Assembly: GCA_964603905.1 (NCBI GenBank)
Contig: CAZRWH010000001.1
Location: 14,764 to 78,763 of the forward strand
Length of the DNA: 64,000 bases
Direction of reading: 5' to 3'
DNA from: CAZRWH01 sp964603905
GTDB taxonomy: Bacteria > Patescibacteriota > Gracilibacteria > UBA1369 > UBA12470
Below, piece after piece: positions 48,128-57,400 of the stretch. How positions within the stretch are numbered: position 1 is the stretch's first letter; each line of letters opens with the position of its first letter. The translations under genes were made by a program, and so were the position numbers. The notes beneath the pieces are model-generated. The model did not search any database and was not told where the DNA came from. It saw nothing but the letters and a program-made list of their open reading frames with translations.

Positions 48128-48183
48128 TGTGAACTGCGTATCTCATCTAATTTTTACAATTTCTTGTTAAAATTGTTTGCAGT

Positions 48184-48507
48184 TTACTCTGAAGCGATCA
48201 TCTTAATCTCGATGTCTACACCTGCAGGAAGTGCAAGGCTAGATAGTGATTCGATTGTTTTTGGTGTGCTTTCGCGGATGTCGATTAGTCTTTTGTGTGT
48301 TCTGATCTCGTATTGGTCTCGAGCGTCTTTGTTTACGAAAGTAGAGGTGTTAACTGTGAATTTCTCAATTCTTGTTGGAAGAGGGATTGGTCCAGCAATG
48401 ATTGCACCTGTTCTTTCTGCTGTCTCGATGATTAGCTTTGCAGCTTCGTCAATGATCTTGTGATCGAATGACATGATTTTGATTCTAATCTTTTGGTTTG
48501 TTGCCAT
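48184..48507 (-). CDS. rpsJ: 30S ribosomal protein S10
   Basis: 107 aa. KIRIKIMSFDHKIIDEAAKLI, GPIPLPTRIEKFTVNTSTFVNKDARDQYEIRTHKRLIDI. It is in the 30S head and also the NusE partner in antitermination. It normally adjoins rplC, but here a 358-base structured spacer follows it. Confidence 0.97.
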   Translation of the reverse strand: MATNQKIRIKIMSFDHKIIDEAAKLIIETAERTGAIIAGPIPLPTRIEKFTVNTSTFVNKDARDQYEIRTHKRLIDIRESTPKTIESLSSLALPAGVDIEIKMIASE

Positions 48508-48546
48508 TTCTTTAGTTGTTAATGATTAGTTGTAAATTTCTTAAGC

Positions 48547-48583
48547 CACCCGGAGGGAACCCCGGGTGCATTTCTTTAGCACC
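48547..48583 (-). promoter_or_regulatory. rpsJ leader hairpins with mutually exclusive pairings
   Basis: In mRNA sense CACCCGG pairs with CCGGGTG (48562-48568 with 48547-48553). The same GCACC can instead pair with the upstream GGTGC (48579-48583). Two alternative folds just before rpsJ suggest a regulatory leader. Further upstream CCAAG-CGTT/AACG-CTTGG and GGGAAATCCC also fold. Confidence 0.4.
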
Positions 48584-48662
48584 TAATTAATATAAATGGG
48601 ATTTCCCTTGTGGGGCCAAGGCGTTAAAAGCAACGGCTTGGACTTTCTTTCTGGCTTGAAAA

Positions 48663-48688
48663 CCTGGGCAAACGGGCGCTTGCCCAGG
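48663..48688 (-). terminator. intrinsic terminator after tuf
   Basis: CCTGGGCAA and TTGCCCAGG form a 9-bp stem around GCGCCCGT followed by TTTTC on the minus strand, 18 bases after the tuf stop. Confidence 0.8.
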
Positions 48689-48706
48689 CAATTTAAATCA
48701 AAAAGA

Positions 48707-49897
48707 TTATTCGTGGATTTTTGTTACAACTCCAGCACCAACTGTTCGTCCACCTTCACGAATCGCGAAACGTGTTCCTTCGTCAAGAGCGATAGGAGCA
48801 CCTAGTACGACGTCCATTTTGATGTTGTCTCCAGGCATAACCATCTCAACTCCAGCTGGAAGTTCGATAGAACCTGTTACATCAGTTGTACGGATGTAGA
48901 ATTGAGGTTTGTATCCTTTGAAGAAAGGAGTGTGTCGTCCACCTTCTTCCTTGCTTAGTACGTATACCTCACATTCGAATTTAGTATGTGGAGTGATTGA
49001 TCCAGGTTTAGCAAGAACTTGTCCTCTTTCAATCTCTTCACGCTCGATACCTCTAAGTAGGATACCAACGTTGTCTCCAGCTTGACCTTGGTCAAGAAGT
49101 TTTCGGAACATCTCAACACCAGTAACAACAACTTTTCGAGTTTCTTTGATACCGACGATTTCGATTTCTTCGTTAACTTTGATGATACCTTGGTCAACAC
49201 GACCTGTAGCAACAGTTCCACGTCCTTTAATTGAGAATACATCCTCAACAGGCATTAGGAATGGTTTGTCTAGTGGTCGCTCTGGCATTGGAATGTACTC
49301 ATCTAGAGCTTTTAGAAGTTCTACGATTGGCTCTGCGTCTGCTCCGTTTGGATCTTCCATAGCTTTAAGAGCTGAACCTTTGATCACTGGAATATCGTCT
49401 CCAGGGAATTCGTATTTTGTTAGAAGTTCGCGTACCTCCATCTCTGAAAGTTCTGCGATTTCTGGATCTGCAATATCCATCTTGTTTAGGAAAACAACGA
49501 TGTAAGGTACGTTTACCTGACGTGCAAGAAGGATGTGCTCTCGTGTTTGAGGCATTGGTCCATCAGCTGCAGATACTACAAGAATAGCACCGTCCATTTG
49601 AGCTGCACCTGTAATCATGTTTTTGACGTAGTCAGCATGTCCAGGACAGTCAACGTGAGCGTAGTGTCTTGTTTCTGTCTCGTACTCTTGGTGAGAAGTG
49701 GCAATTGTGATACCTCTTTCTCTTTCTTCTGGTGCGTTGTCGATTTGATCGAAAGCAACGACTTTGTTGTTACCGCCCATCTTTGTTGCGGCTACAGTTG
49801 TGATTGCAGCTGTCAATGTTGTTTTACCATGGTCAACGTGTCCAATAGTACCAACATTTACGTGTGGTTTGCTGCGATCAAAAGTTCCTTCTGCCAT
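48707..49897 (-). CDS. tuf: translation elongation factor Tu
   Basis: 396 aa from MAEGTFDRSKPHVNVG. G1 GHVDHGKTTLT, G3 DCPGHADYVKNMITGAAQMDG, G4 NKMD, domains 2 and 3 complete to GRTVGAGVVTKI. It delivers aminoacyl-tRNA to the ribosome. An in-frame ATG at 49954 would add 19 atypical residues and is rejected. The gene has its own promoter and terminator, so it is a single-gene unit inside the str-S10 region. Confidence 0.98.
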   Translation of the reverse strand: MAEGTFDRSKPHVNVGTIGHVDHGKTTLTAAITTVAATKMGGNNKVVAFDQIDNAPEERERGITIATSHQEYETETRHYAHVDCPGHADYVKNMITGAAQMDGAILVVSAADGPMPQTREHILLARQVNVPYIVVFLNKMDIADPEIAELSEMEVRELLTKYEFPGDDIPVIKGSALKAMEDPNGADAEPIVELLKALDEYIPMPERPLDKPFLMPVEDVFSIKGRGTVATGRVDQGIIKVNEEIEIVGIKETRKVVVTGVEMFRKLLDQGQAGDNVGILLRGIEREEIERGQVLAKPGSITPHTKFECEVYVLSKEEGGRHTPFFKGYKPQFYIRTTDVTGSIELPAGVEMVMPGDNIKMDVVLGAPIALDEGTRFAIREGGRTVGAGVVTKIHE

Positions 49898-49965
49898 ATT
49901 GTTTATTGGGTTAGGGTTAGAACTTGATATTTTAAAATTTGCATTTTTAAACACAAGCGCGGAAG

Positions 49966-49994
49966 ATTCTAGATTATATCCGTTTTGAATGCAA
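49966..49994 (-). promoter_or_regulatory. tuf promoter TTGCAT-17-TAGAAT
   Basis: Minus-strand hexamers TTGCAT (49989-49994) and TAGAAT (49966-49971), 17-base spacing, lie about 70 bases before the tuf ATG. An overlapping TATAAT (49973-49978) may add to it. Confidence 0.6.
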
Positions 49995-50035
49995 GAGTAT
50001 TTCTGTTGCGTATGTTTGTGTTTGTTATGATACGC

Positions 50036-50392
50036 TTAAGGGAATAATGCGCGGAGTTGTAATATCAGGTACTTGGTGCCCTCTATGTCGCGTTCTGCGA
50101 TTGTTGTTTTCATTTGTTCAAGTATTGCGTCGGCTTGTGCAACCATCTCGGGGTTGCTGGCTTCTAGGACTTCTGGTTCGTCTGCGTATCTCTCTGAATA
50201 AGTTTGGATTGGTACTGTTGTGTGTCTCCTGAAATAAAAGTTCCAATCGAATGGCTCTTCTCTTCTTGCGCTAGATGGGGTTAGGTCGGGTGCAACACCA
50301 AGTATGTGGCGTGATAGTCCCTGCATTCTTGCTCCTATTACGCAATAGTTTGTTCTTTCTGGTTCTCCTGATGGGGTGTTTGGTGGCATAGG
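50036..50392 (-). CDS. unknown protein, 5' end lost in scaffold gap
   Basis: About 118 C-terminal residues (from PMPPNTPSGEPERTNYCVIG) of a soluble protein with no recognised domain. It has TVPIQTYSERYADEPEVLEA and a helical end (EQMKTTIAERDIEGTKYLI). The frame happens to continue across the N run into fusA, but EF-G ends at the gap, so this is a separate gene located between fusA and tuf. That place is normally empty in bacteria. Confidence 0.6.
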   Translation of the reverse strand, partial: PMPPNTPSGEPERTNYCVIGARMQGLSRHILGVAPDLTPSSARREEPFDWNFYFRRHTTVPIQTYSERYADEPEVLEASNPEMVAQADAILEQMKTTIAERDIEGTKYLILQLRALFP

Positions 50393-50492
50393 NNNNNNNN
50401 NNNNNNNNNNNNNNNNNNNNNNNNNNNNNNNNNNNNNNNNNNNNNNNNNNNNNNNNNNNNNNNNNNNNNNNNNNNNNNNNNNNNNNNNNNNN
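50393..50492. other. assembly gap (100 N)
   Basis: Exactly 100 N, a placeholder of unknown true length, between the last codons of fusA and the fragment at 50036-50392. Confidence 0.98.
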
Positions 50493-52597
50493 TACTCTTT
50501 CATTCCACGTTCTTCTTTTACCTTCTCAGCAATGTTGCTAGGTGTTTTCTCATAGTGACCAAACTCCATTGAGTAGTTGGCACGCCCTTGAGACATTGAT
50601 CGAACGTCTGTCGCGTATCCAAACATTTCAGAAAGTGGAACTAGAGCTTTGATGAACTTAGTCATACCCCTGTCTCCCATTTCTTGGATTTGTCCACGTC
50701 GAGAGTTAAGGTCTCCCATAACGTCTCCCATGTATTCTTCTGGAGTTGTTACCTCAACGTTCATGATCGGCTCTAGAAGTACTGGGTTAGCTTGTTTAGC
50801 ACCTTTTTGGAAAGCCATAGATCCAGCGATTTTGAAGGCCATCTCATTCGAGTCAACATCATGGTAAGAACCATCGTAAAGCTCGACTTTGATGTCTTCC
50901 ATTTGGAATCCAGCTACAACTCCACGAGACATTGCTTCTTGGCAACCTTTGTCTACTGCAGGGATGTATTCTCTTGGGATCTTACCTCCAACAATAGAGT
51001 TTACGAATTCGTATCCTTCTCCTGGTTGTTTTGGGCTGATCTTCATTAGTACGTGTCCGTATTGACCACGTCCACCAGATTGTTTTGCGTATTTCTCTTC
51101 TACGTCGATTTCTTTTTGGATTGTTTCACGGTATGCAACTTGTGGTTTACCTACGTTAGCCTCTACTTTGAATTCACGTTTTAGACGGTCAACGATGATA
51201 TCAAGGTGAAGCTCTCCCATTCCTCCGATAATTGTTTGTCCTGTTTCTTCATCTGTTCTAACTGTGAATGTTGGATCTTCTTCAGCAAGTTTTTGTAGTG
51301 CAACACCCATCTTTTCTTGGTCGGCCTTTGTTTTTGGCTCGATAGCGATATGGATAACCGGATCAGGGAAGTCGATTGACTCAAGGATGATCGGGTTTTT
51401 GTCGTTACAAAGTGTATTACCTGTAAGTGTTTTCTTTAGACCAACAACAGCAGCGATATCTCCAGCTTTTACCTGTTTGATTTCTTCTCTGTGGTTAGCG
51501 TGCATTTGTACAAGACGTCCAACTCTTTCTTTGTTGTCTGTGCTTGCATTGAAAATGTAGCTTCCTGCGTCTAGAGTTCCTGAATAAACACGGATAAATG
51601 TTAGTTTACCGATAAATGGATCTGTAGCGATTTTGAAAGCTAGTGCCGAGAATGGTGCATCAAATTTTGGTTCTCTTGTTTCTGTATCCTCTGTTCTAGG
51701 GATAGTTCCTTCGATAGCTGGAACGTCTAGTGGAGAAGGTAGGTATTCTACAACAGCGTCGATTAGAGGTTGTGTACCTTTGTTTTGAAGTGCTGTTCCA
51801 CACATTACTGGGTAGATGTGTGTTCCGATTGTACCGATTCGGATACCTTTTTTGATTTGTTCTACTGTAAGTTCTCCGTTTTCTAGGTAAGCATCCATTA
51901 GCTCTTCGTCGTTTTCAGCAACTTTTTCCATAAGAATTGATCTGAATTCTTCTGTTTTGTCGACCATGTCAGCTGGGATTTCGATCTCAACTACATTTTC
52001 TCCGTGTGATCCTTCGAACTTGTAAGCTTTTTTCTCAACTAGATCGATTACTCCGACAAAATCACTTTCTGCTCCGATTGGAAGCTGGATAGCAACGGCG
52101 TTTGGAGTAAGTCTTTTCCAGATAGTATCAATACTCATAAAGAAGTCTGCTCCCATCTTGTCCATTTTGTTGACGAAAGCGATTCTAGGAACGTTGTATT
52201 TGTCAGCTTGTCTCCAAACTGTTTCAGATTGTGGCTCTACACCTTGCGCTCCGTCGAATACAGCAACACCACCATCAAGTACACGTAGAGAACGTTCAAC
52301 CTCAGCTGTGAAGTCAACGTGTCCTGGAGTATCGATAATGTTGATTCTGTGTTGATCATCTGTTCCTTGGATTGCCCAGAAACATGTTGTTGCCGCAGAA
52401 GTAATTGTGATACCTCTTTCACGTTCTTGTTCCATCCAGTCCATTTGAGATTCTCCATCGTGAGTTTCTCCGATTTTGTGAGTTCGTCCAGTATAGAAAA
52501 GGATTCTCTCAGTAACGGTTGTTTTACCCGCGTCGATGTGCGCGATGATACCGATGTTTCTCAACTTGTTGAGGTCGGTAATTTGTGGTGTCGACAT
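50493..52597 (-). CDS. fusA: translation elongation factor G (last codon(s) in gap)
   Basis: 701 codons are visible, ending EERGMKEY at the gap; E. coli EF-G is 704 aa, so only a few residues are missing. G domain: IIAHIDAGKTTVTERILFYTG, DTPGHVDFTAEVERSLRV, FVNKMDKMGADF. Domain IV and V motifs (KQSGGRGQYGHVLMKI, GYATDVRSMSQGRANYSMEF) are intact. It catalyses translocation. It has its own promoter (52698-52725), then the hairpin and G-free array leader. Confidence 0.97.
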
Positions 52598-52604
52598 TTG
52601 TTAT

Positions 52605-52636
52605 GTAGTTAGTAGTTGTAGTGGTAGTTGTAGTAT
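52605..52636 (-). repeat. hexamer array in fusA leader
   Basis: GTAGTTA, GTAGTT, GTAGTG, GTAGTT, GTAGTA units end about seven bases before the fusA ATG. In mRNA sense TACTACAACTACCACTACAA, with no G. Confidence 0.8.
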
Positions 52637-52660
52637 TGGTGCCCTTCGGGCGAGTTATTA
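52637..52660 (-). repeat. leader hairpin element, fusA copy
   Basis: TGGTGCCCTTCGGGCGAGTTA: GCCC/GGGC stem around TTC and the conserved RTTA flank. It precedes the array in mRNA sense, as at rpoB, rpsL, rplF and rpsE. Confidence 0.7.
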
Positions 52661-52697
52661 CTACCATAATTTGCATGCGAAAAAAGCAAGCGCAGAA

Positions 52698-52725
52698 ATT
52701 ATAAGGAGATCTCTCGGAAAATCAA
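52698..52725 (-). promoter_or_regulatory. fusA promoter TTGATT-16-TATAAT
   Basis: Minus-strand TTGATT (52720-52725) and TATAAT (52698-52703), spacing 16, lie between the lipoprotein gene stop and fusA. Confidence 0.7.
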
Positions 52726-52745
52726 GTCTAATCCTGAATTGTTGG

Positions 52746-53237
52746 CTAGGTGTAGCTTTCTAAAATCTCTACGAGGGTGTTGTTTGATTCGATAAAAGCG
52801 TTACAAGACTCGTATATTTCTGTGTCGTATTGGCTTACTAATGTTAGGTCTTCCAGGTAGATATCTTGTCTGTAGTACTCGATCATTTCTTCGTATTTCC
52901 CTAGGTATGTCTCGGCCAAAGCGATGTAGTTATCTAGCTCAGCTTTTACTGCTGTGCTCTGTTCTAGATTGGTGCTTTCTAGGAATGTTAACGTCTTTGC
53001 TGATTCAAGTGCGGTTTTGGCTGCGTTGAGAGATATGATCATCTCTTCGGTCTCAATTTCTGAAAGTTCTGTTACTGTGTCCGGCACGGACTCGTCGTAT
53101 TGAAGGATTGTTGATTCGATTTTTTCTGAACTCTTGTTGATTGAAGATGCTATTTGGTCGTTGTATTCTATTTCGGTAAGTTGGCATCCAGTGATGAATA
53201 GAATGGATATGGTCAGTGTCGATATTAATTTTTTCAT
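52746..53237 (-). CDS. lipoprotein of unknown function inside the str region
   Basis: 163 aa. The signal sequence KKLISTLTISILFITGC ends in a lipobox (ITGC, Cys 18), so lipid attachment is expected. The mature part is Glu/Ser/Thr-rich and helical with coiled-coil character (ALESAKTLTFLESTNLEQST, ALAETYLGKYEEMIEYY). No known domain. It sits between rpsG and fusA, a junction that is almost always gene-free, with its own promoter directly behind the rpsG terminator. It is probably independently expressed and inserted. Confidence 0.8.
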   Translation of the reverse strand: MKKLISTLTISILFITGCQLTEIEYNDQIASSINKSSEKIESTILQYDESVPDTVTELSEIETEEMIISLNAAKTALESAKTLTFLESTNLEQSTAVKAELDNYIALAETYLGKYEEMIEYYRQDIYLEDLTLVSQYDTEIYESCNAFIESNNTLVEILESYT

Positions 53238-53266
53238 GGCTCTTTGTTTTTTTGTTTATATGTAGT

Positions 53267-53295
53267 ATTTTATAATGATTGTTTAAGTGTGTCAA
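53267..53295 (-). promoter_or_regulatory. lipoprotein promoter TTGACA-17-TAAAAT
   Basis: Minus-strand TTGACA (53290-53295) and TAAAAT (53267-53272) at 17-base spacing. The -35 hexamer grows directly out of the T tract of the rpsG terminator. Confidence 0.75.
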
Positions 53296-53326
53296 AAAAA
53301 GCGCACCCTTTGATTGGATGCGCTTT
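53294..53326 (-). terminator. intrinsic terminator after rpsG
   Basis: AAAGCGCA and TGCGCTTT form an 8-bp stem with 13-nt loop followed by a seven-T run on the minus strand. It ends the rpsL-rpsG transcript. Confidence 0.85.
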
Positions 53327-53357
53327 GGTATTTCTCTGATTTGCTTTCTTGGGCTGT

Positions 53358-53804
53358 CTAGTATCTTGCGTAGTGAGCAAATGCTTTGTTTGCTGCTGCC
53401 ATCTTGTGAGTGTCTTCTTTCTTTTTCATTGCTGCTCCTGTTTGGTTTGCAGCGTCTGTTAGTTCTCCTGCTAGTTTAACTGCCATTCTTGCTCCTGTTT
53501 TGCTCTTTGCAGCTCCTAGGATCCATCTGAATGCCAACATGAGTTGTCTGTTCGGTTTTACCTCAATCGGGATTTGGTAAACACCTCCACCGATTCTTTT
53601 TGGTCGAACCTCCATTGAAGGTTTTACGTTTTCAATAGCTCTTTCAAAAACTTGTACAGGATTTTTAGATCCTTTCTTTTTGATTTCTTCAAGAGTGTCT
53701 TGGAAGATTTTTCGAGCGACGGTTTTCTTACCCCGTTGCATTATGTAGTTGATGAATTTTTCTTGTAGGGGAGTTGATCCCGCAGGTATGTATGTTGTTG
53801 GCAT
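53358..53804 (-). CDS. rpsG: 30S ribosomal protein S7 (N-terminus near gap)
   Basis: 148 aa from ATG 53804, which is five bases from the N run. EKFINYIMQRGKKTVARKIF, VFERAIENVKPSMEVRPKRIGGGVYQIPIEV and RWILGAAKSKTGARMAVKLAGEL are diagnostic. Typical S7 has about ten more residues before KFIN, so the true start may lie in the gap. It anchors the 30S head assembly. Confidence 0.95.
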   Translation of the reverse strand: MPTTYIPAGSTPLQEKFINYIMQRGKKTVARKIFQDTLEEIKKKGSKNPVQVFERAIENVKPSMEVRPKRIGGGVYQIPIEVKPNRQLMLAFRWILGAAKSKTGARMAVKLAGELTDAANQTGAAMKKKEDTHKMAAANKAFAHYARY

Positions 53805-53809
53805 GTATT

Positions 53810-53909
53810 NNNNNNNNNNNNNNNNNNNNNNNNNNNNNNNNNNNNNNNNNNNNNNNNNNNNNNNNNNNNNNNNNNNNNNNNNNNNNNNNNNNNNNNNNNN
53901 NNNNNNNNN
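53810..53909. other. assembly gap (100 N)
   Basis: Exactly 100 N between rpsL and rpsG. It removes the last ~15 codons of S12, the intergenic spacer and perhaps the first codons of S7. Confidence 0.98.
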
Positions 53910-54277
53910 CTGTCTGTTACTCCTTGTGTGTCCATTGTTCCACGTACGATGTGATATTTCACACCCGGTAGATCTTTTACACGTCCTCCTTCGATTGTAA
54001 CAACCGAGTGTTCTTGAAGGTTGTGTCCTTCTCCTGGAATGTATGCAATCACTTCTTCACCGTTTGTTAGTCTAACTGTTGCAACTTTACGAAGAGCCGA
54101 GTTCGGTTTCTTAGGTGTTTTAGTTGTAACCTTTACACATACTCCACGTTTTTGTGGGCAACTAAGCTTTGTTGACTTGTTTTTTAGTGTATTGAAGATT
54201 GTTTGAAGTGCTCTAGATTTATTTGGTCGCACTTTCTTCTTTCTTCCTTTACGGATGATTTGGTTGATTGTTGGCAT
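53910..54277 (-). CDS. rpsL: 30S ribosomal protein S12 (C-terminus lost in gap)
   Basis: 122 residues are visible. MPTINQIIRKGRKKKVRPNKS, CPQKRGVCVKVTTKTPKKPNSALRKVATVRLTNG, and the decoding-site loop GEGHNLQEHSVV. The sequence runs into the gap after MDTQGVTD, where about 15 residues normally remain. It is the decoding-centre protein and streptomycin target; the Lys in TPKKPNS (K43 equivalent) is wild type. Confidence 0.95.
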
Positions 54278-54283
54278 ACTATA

Positions 54284-54340
54284 TGTAGTTGTTAGTAGTA
54301 GTTCTTAGTGGGGCAGTTGGCAATCAGCAATGAGCAGTGA
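54284..54340 (-). repeat. composite array in rpsL leader
   Basis: GTAGTTG, TTAGTA, GTAGTTC, TTAGTG (54284-54309) are followed by heptamers GGCAGTT, GGCAATC, AGCAATG, AGCAGTG (54312-54340). The first block ends about six bases before the rpsL ATG. Confidence 0.75.
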
Positions 54341-54362
54341 TTGAGCCCTTCGGGCAGATTAG
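54341..54362 (-). repeat. leader hairpin element, rpsL copy
   Basis: TTGAGCCCTTCGGGCAGATTAG: GCCC/GGGC stem around TTC with the conserved RTTA flank, directly before the array in mRNA sense. Confidence 0.7.
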
Positions 54363-54448
54363 TTTTTGCGCCTTTTGGGCGCTAGGTGTTTCGCGGGGCG
54401 AAAACGTAATGTTTATAGGGGGCTGTGCGCCTTCGGCGCGCCCTGGGC
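54363..54448 (-). promoter_or_regulatory. cluster of GC-rich hairpins in the rpsL leader
   Basis: In mRNA order: GCGCC-GAA-GGCGC, TTTCGC-CCC-GCGAAA, GCGCC-CAAAA-GGCGC, then the leader hairpin element. All stems are perfect and lie between the rpsL promoter and start. The third is followed by AAAAAC, not T, so it is not an intrinsic terminator. Confidence 0.5.
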
Positions 54449-54456
54449 TGATGCAG

Positions 54457-54483
54457 ATTATACTAGTTTTTTGCTGTTTGCAA
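54457..54483 (-). promoter_or_regulatory. rpsL promoter TTGCAA-15-TATAAT
   Basis: Minus-strand TTGCAA (54478-54483) and perfect TATAAT (54457-54462) with a short 15-base spacer, just after the rpoC stop. Confidence 0.6.
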
Positions 54484-54489
54484 GCCAAA

Positions 54490-57400
54490 TTATGATTCTT
54501 CGGCCTCTAGTCTTTTTCGATAAATAGCTCCTGCTGGAATTAGCTTACCGATGATTACATTTTCTTTGAGACCTTTTAATTCATCGATTCGTTTTGTTGT
54601 AGACGCTTCTACAAGTACTCGAATTGTCTCTTGGAAAGATGCTGCAGATAGCCAGCTTGATGTGTGCAAAGCAATTCTTGTTAGACCAAGAAGAAGTCTT
54701 TCTCCTTCAGCAGGTCGTTTCTTTTCTTTCGAAACTTTTGCGTTTTCTTCATCGAAAGCTAGTGCGTCGACAACCTCACCTGGTAGGAACCTTGTGTCTC
54801 CTGGTTCTGAAATTCTTGTTTTCGAGAACATTTGTCGGATGATGATTTCGATATGTTTATCGTTAATCGTTTGTCCTTGTGACGCATAGATGCTTTGTAC
54901 CTCAGACATGATGTATTTTTGAGCAGGGTAGATGTCTGTTAGTTGTTGAAGCTCTCTTAGGTTGATGTGACCTGAAGTTAGAGGATCTCCAATTGATACC
55001 ATGTTTCCAGTTTTAACTTTTAGAGTTCTGTTTAGAGGTACTGGATATACTTTTTCGATTGTTCCTGAGCTTTGGATAACGATTGTTGTTTTTGTGATCT
55101 TTTTTACAACACCGTTATATTCTGCTTTGACTGTTTGTCTTCGCGTTTTTCCTTTTGCAAGAACTTGTTCTTCTTTAACTTTGTCTCCTTCTTTTACTTC
55201 AACTTCGTATGTTTTGTTGATGTGGTAAAGCAGATCGATTGGTTCGTCACTTGAGATTTTTACTTCGTTGCAGTCTTGTTTGTGTGAGACTTTAACTTTA
55301 CCTGCGATCTCTGAAATAAGTGCAGGTGATTTTGGGTTTCTTGCCTCAAACAATTCTTCAACACGAGTTAGACCTTGTGTGATATCTGATTCGTCAGCTA
55401 CACCACCCATGTGGAATGTACGCATAGTAAGCTGAGTACCAGGCTCACCGATACTTTGTGCAGCTATAATTCCAACTGCTGTACCAAGTTCTACTGTTTG
55501 GTTTGAACCTAGGTCTCGTCCGTAACATTTTTGACATATTCCTCCTTGAGTTTTACATGTCATGATTGATCTTACGGCAACTTTTCCAATGTCGTGGTTT
55601 ACGATTGTTCGAAGAGCTTCGTTATCAAGTTCTTTACCTGCTTTTAGTAGGACTTCACCTGTTTTTTCGTCTACAACGTTTTCTGCAAGTGTTCGTCCGT
55701 AGATTCTGTTTTCAAAAGCCTCACCAATCTTTTCACTTTCTTCAGTAGTGATGTAGTGCTTGTGTTTGTGTCCACAATCTACTTCTTTAACGATGATGTC
55801 TTGAACAGCATCCACAAGACGTCTTGTTAGGTATCCAGCCTCAGCAGTTTTTAGCGCCGTATCTGATTTACCTTTACGTCCTCCATGTGTCGCGATGAAG
55901 TACTCAAGAATTGAGAATCCTTCTTTCAAACTCGATTTAACTGGTAGCTCGATTGTTCGTCCGGCTGGATTCGCCACTAGACCTTTCATTCCACACATCT
56001 GTGTGACCTGTCCCCAGTTACCACGAGCTTGTGAATCGATCATGTAGAAGATGTGGTTTTCATCTTCGAAATTGTCGACCATCGCACTTGTTACATCGTT
56101 TTTAGTTCGTGACCAAATTTTGATTGTGTTGTTGTATCTTTCATCCTCTGTAACTAGACCTTTCCAGTATTGGTTGTTGATCTTTCTTACGATTTCAGAT
56201 GCTTGATCTACTAGTTCTTCTTTTTCTTTCGGGATAGTCATGTCTGAAGTTGCAATCGACAATCCTGAAAGCGTTGCGTATTTGAATCCGATTTCTTTGA
56301 TGTTGTCAGAAAGTAGAGCTGTTTCTTCAGGTCCACATTTTTCTAGACATTCAGAGATTAGGTTCTTAAGGTCTCCTTTTTTCATTACCTTGTTTACGTA
56401 CCCAAGGTTTTCGTGAACTATTTCGTTGAATAGTACACGTCCTACAGATGTTTCGTGTATTTCTCCGTCGATTCTAACTTTAACAAGGGCTTGTAGGTGA
56501 ACATTTCCAAGTTCGTAATCTAGGATAGCTTCTTTTTCGCTACCATAAATTCGTCCTTCTCCCTTTTTACCTTCGTGTACTTGAGTTAGGTAGTAACATC
56601 CAAGTACCATATCTTGAGATGCTGTTGTAATAGGTGCACCTCCAGATGGTTTTAGTAGGTTAACTGTTGACGCCATAATCTCTTTTGCTTCTTTTTGAGC
56701 AGATTTTGAAAGAGGGATATGTACCGCCATTTGGTCACCATCGAAGTCGGCGTTGAAGGCCGCACAAACCAATGGGTGAACTTGGATAGCTTTACCTTCG
56801 ATCAGTACTGGTTGGAAAGCTTGGATACCAAGTCTGTGAAGTGTTGGAGCACGGTTTAGAAGAACGTAGTGTTCTCTTGTGATGTCCTCTAGGATGTCCC
56901 AAACTTCTTTTTTCCCGACTTGGATAAGTTTTTCTGCGTTCTTAATGTTGTGAGCGTATCCGTCCTCAATAAGTTTTCCGATTACGAATGGTTTGAAAAG
57001 CTCAAGAGCCATTGTTTTTGGAAGACCACATTGATGTAGTTTAAGTTTAGGTCCGATTACGATTACCGAACGTCCTGAGTAGTCTACACGTTTACCAAGT
57101 AGGTTTTGTCTGAAACGTCCTTGTTTACCTTTCAACATGTCTGAAAGAGATCTCAGCTTCCTCTTGTCTCCAGTGTTGAATACTGTTCGTCCTTGTCTTG
57201 CTGAGTTGTTGATCAAAGTGTCTACAGCCTCTTGAAGCATACGTTTCTCGTTTCGGCAGATTACCTCTGGAGCTCCGATTGCCATAAGTTTTTTAAGACG
57301 GTTGTTTCTGTTGATAACACGTCTGTAAAGATCGTTAAGATCTGATGCTGCAAATCTTCCTCCGTCTAGTTGAACCATTGGTCTTAGATCCGGTGGTATA

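Noticed and set aside
47826..48183. tRNA gene in the rpsJ-rplC spacer
   Set aside because: No acceptor stem with TTC-arm and anticodon-arm arrangement could be fitted to the stems seen.
50036..52597. Single 853-codon frame joining fusA to downstream sequence through the N run
   Set aside because: EF-G reaches its normal C-terminus at the gap; continuation is chance frame agreement across 100 N.
53741..54277. Frame joining rpsL through the N run into rpsG antisense frame
   Set aside because: S12 is simply truncated at the gap; the part beyond it is out of frame with S7.
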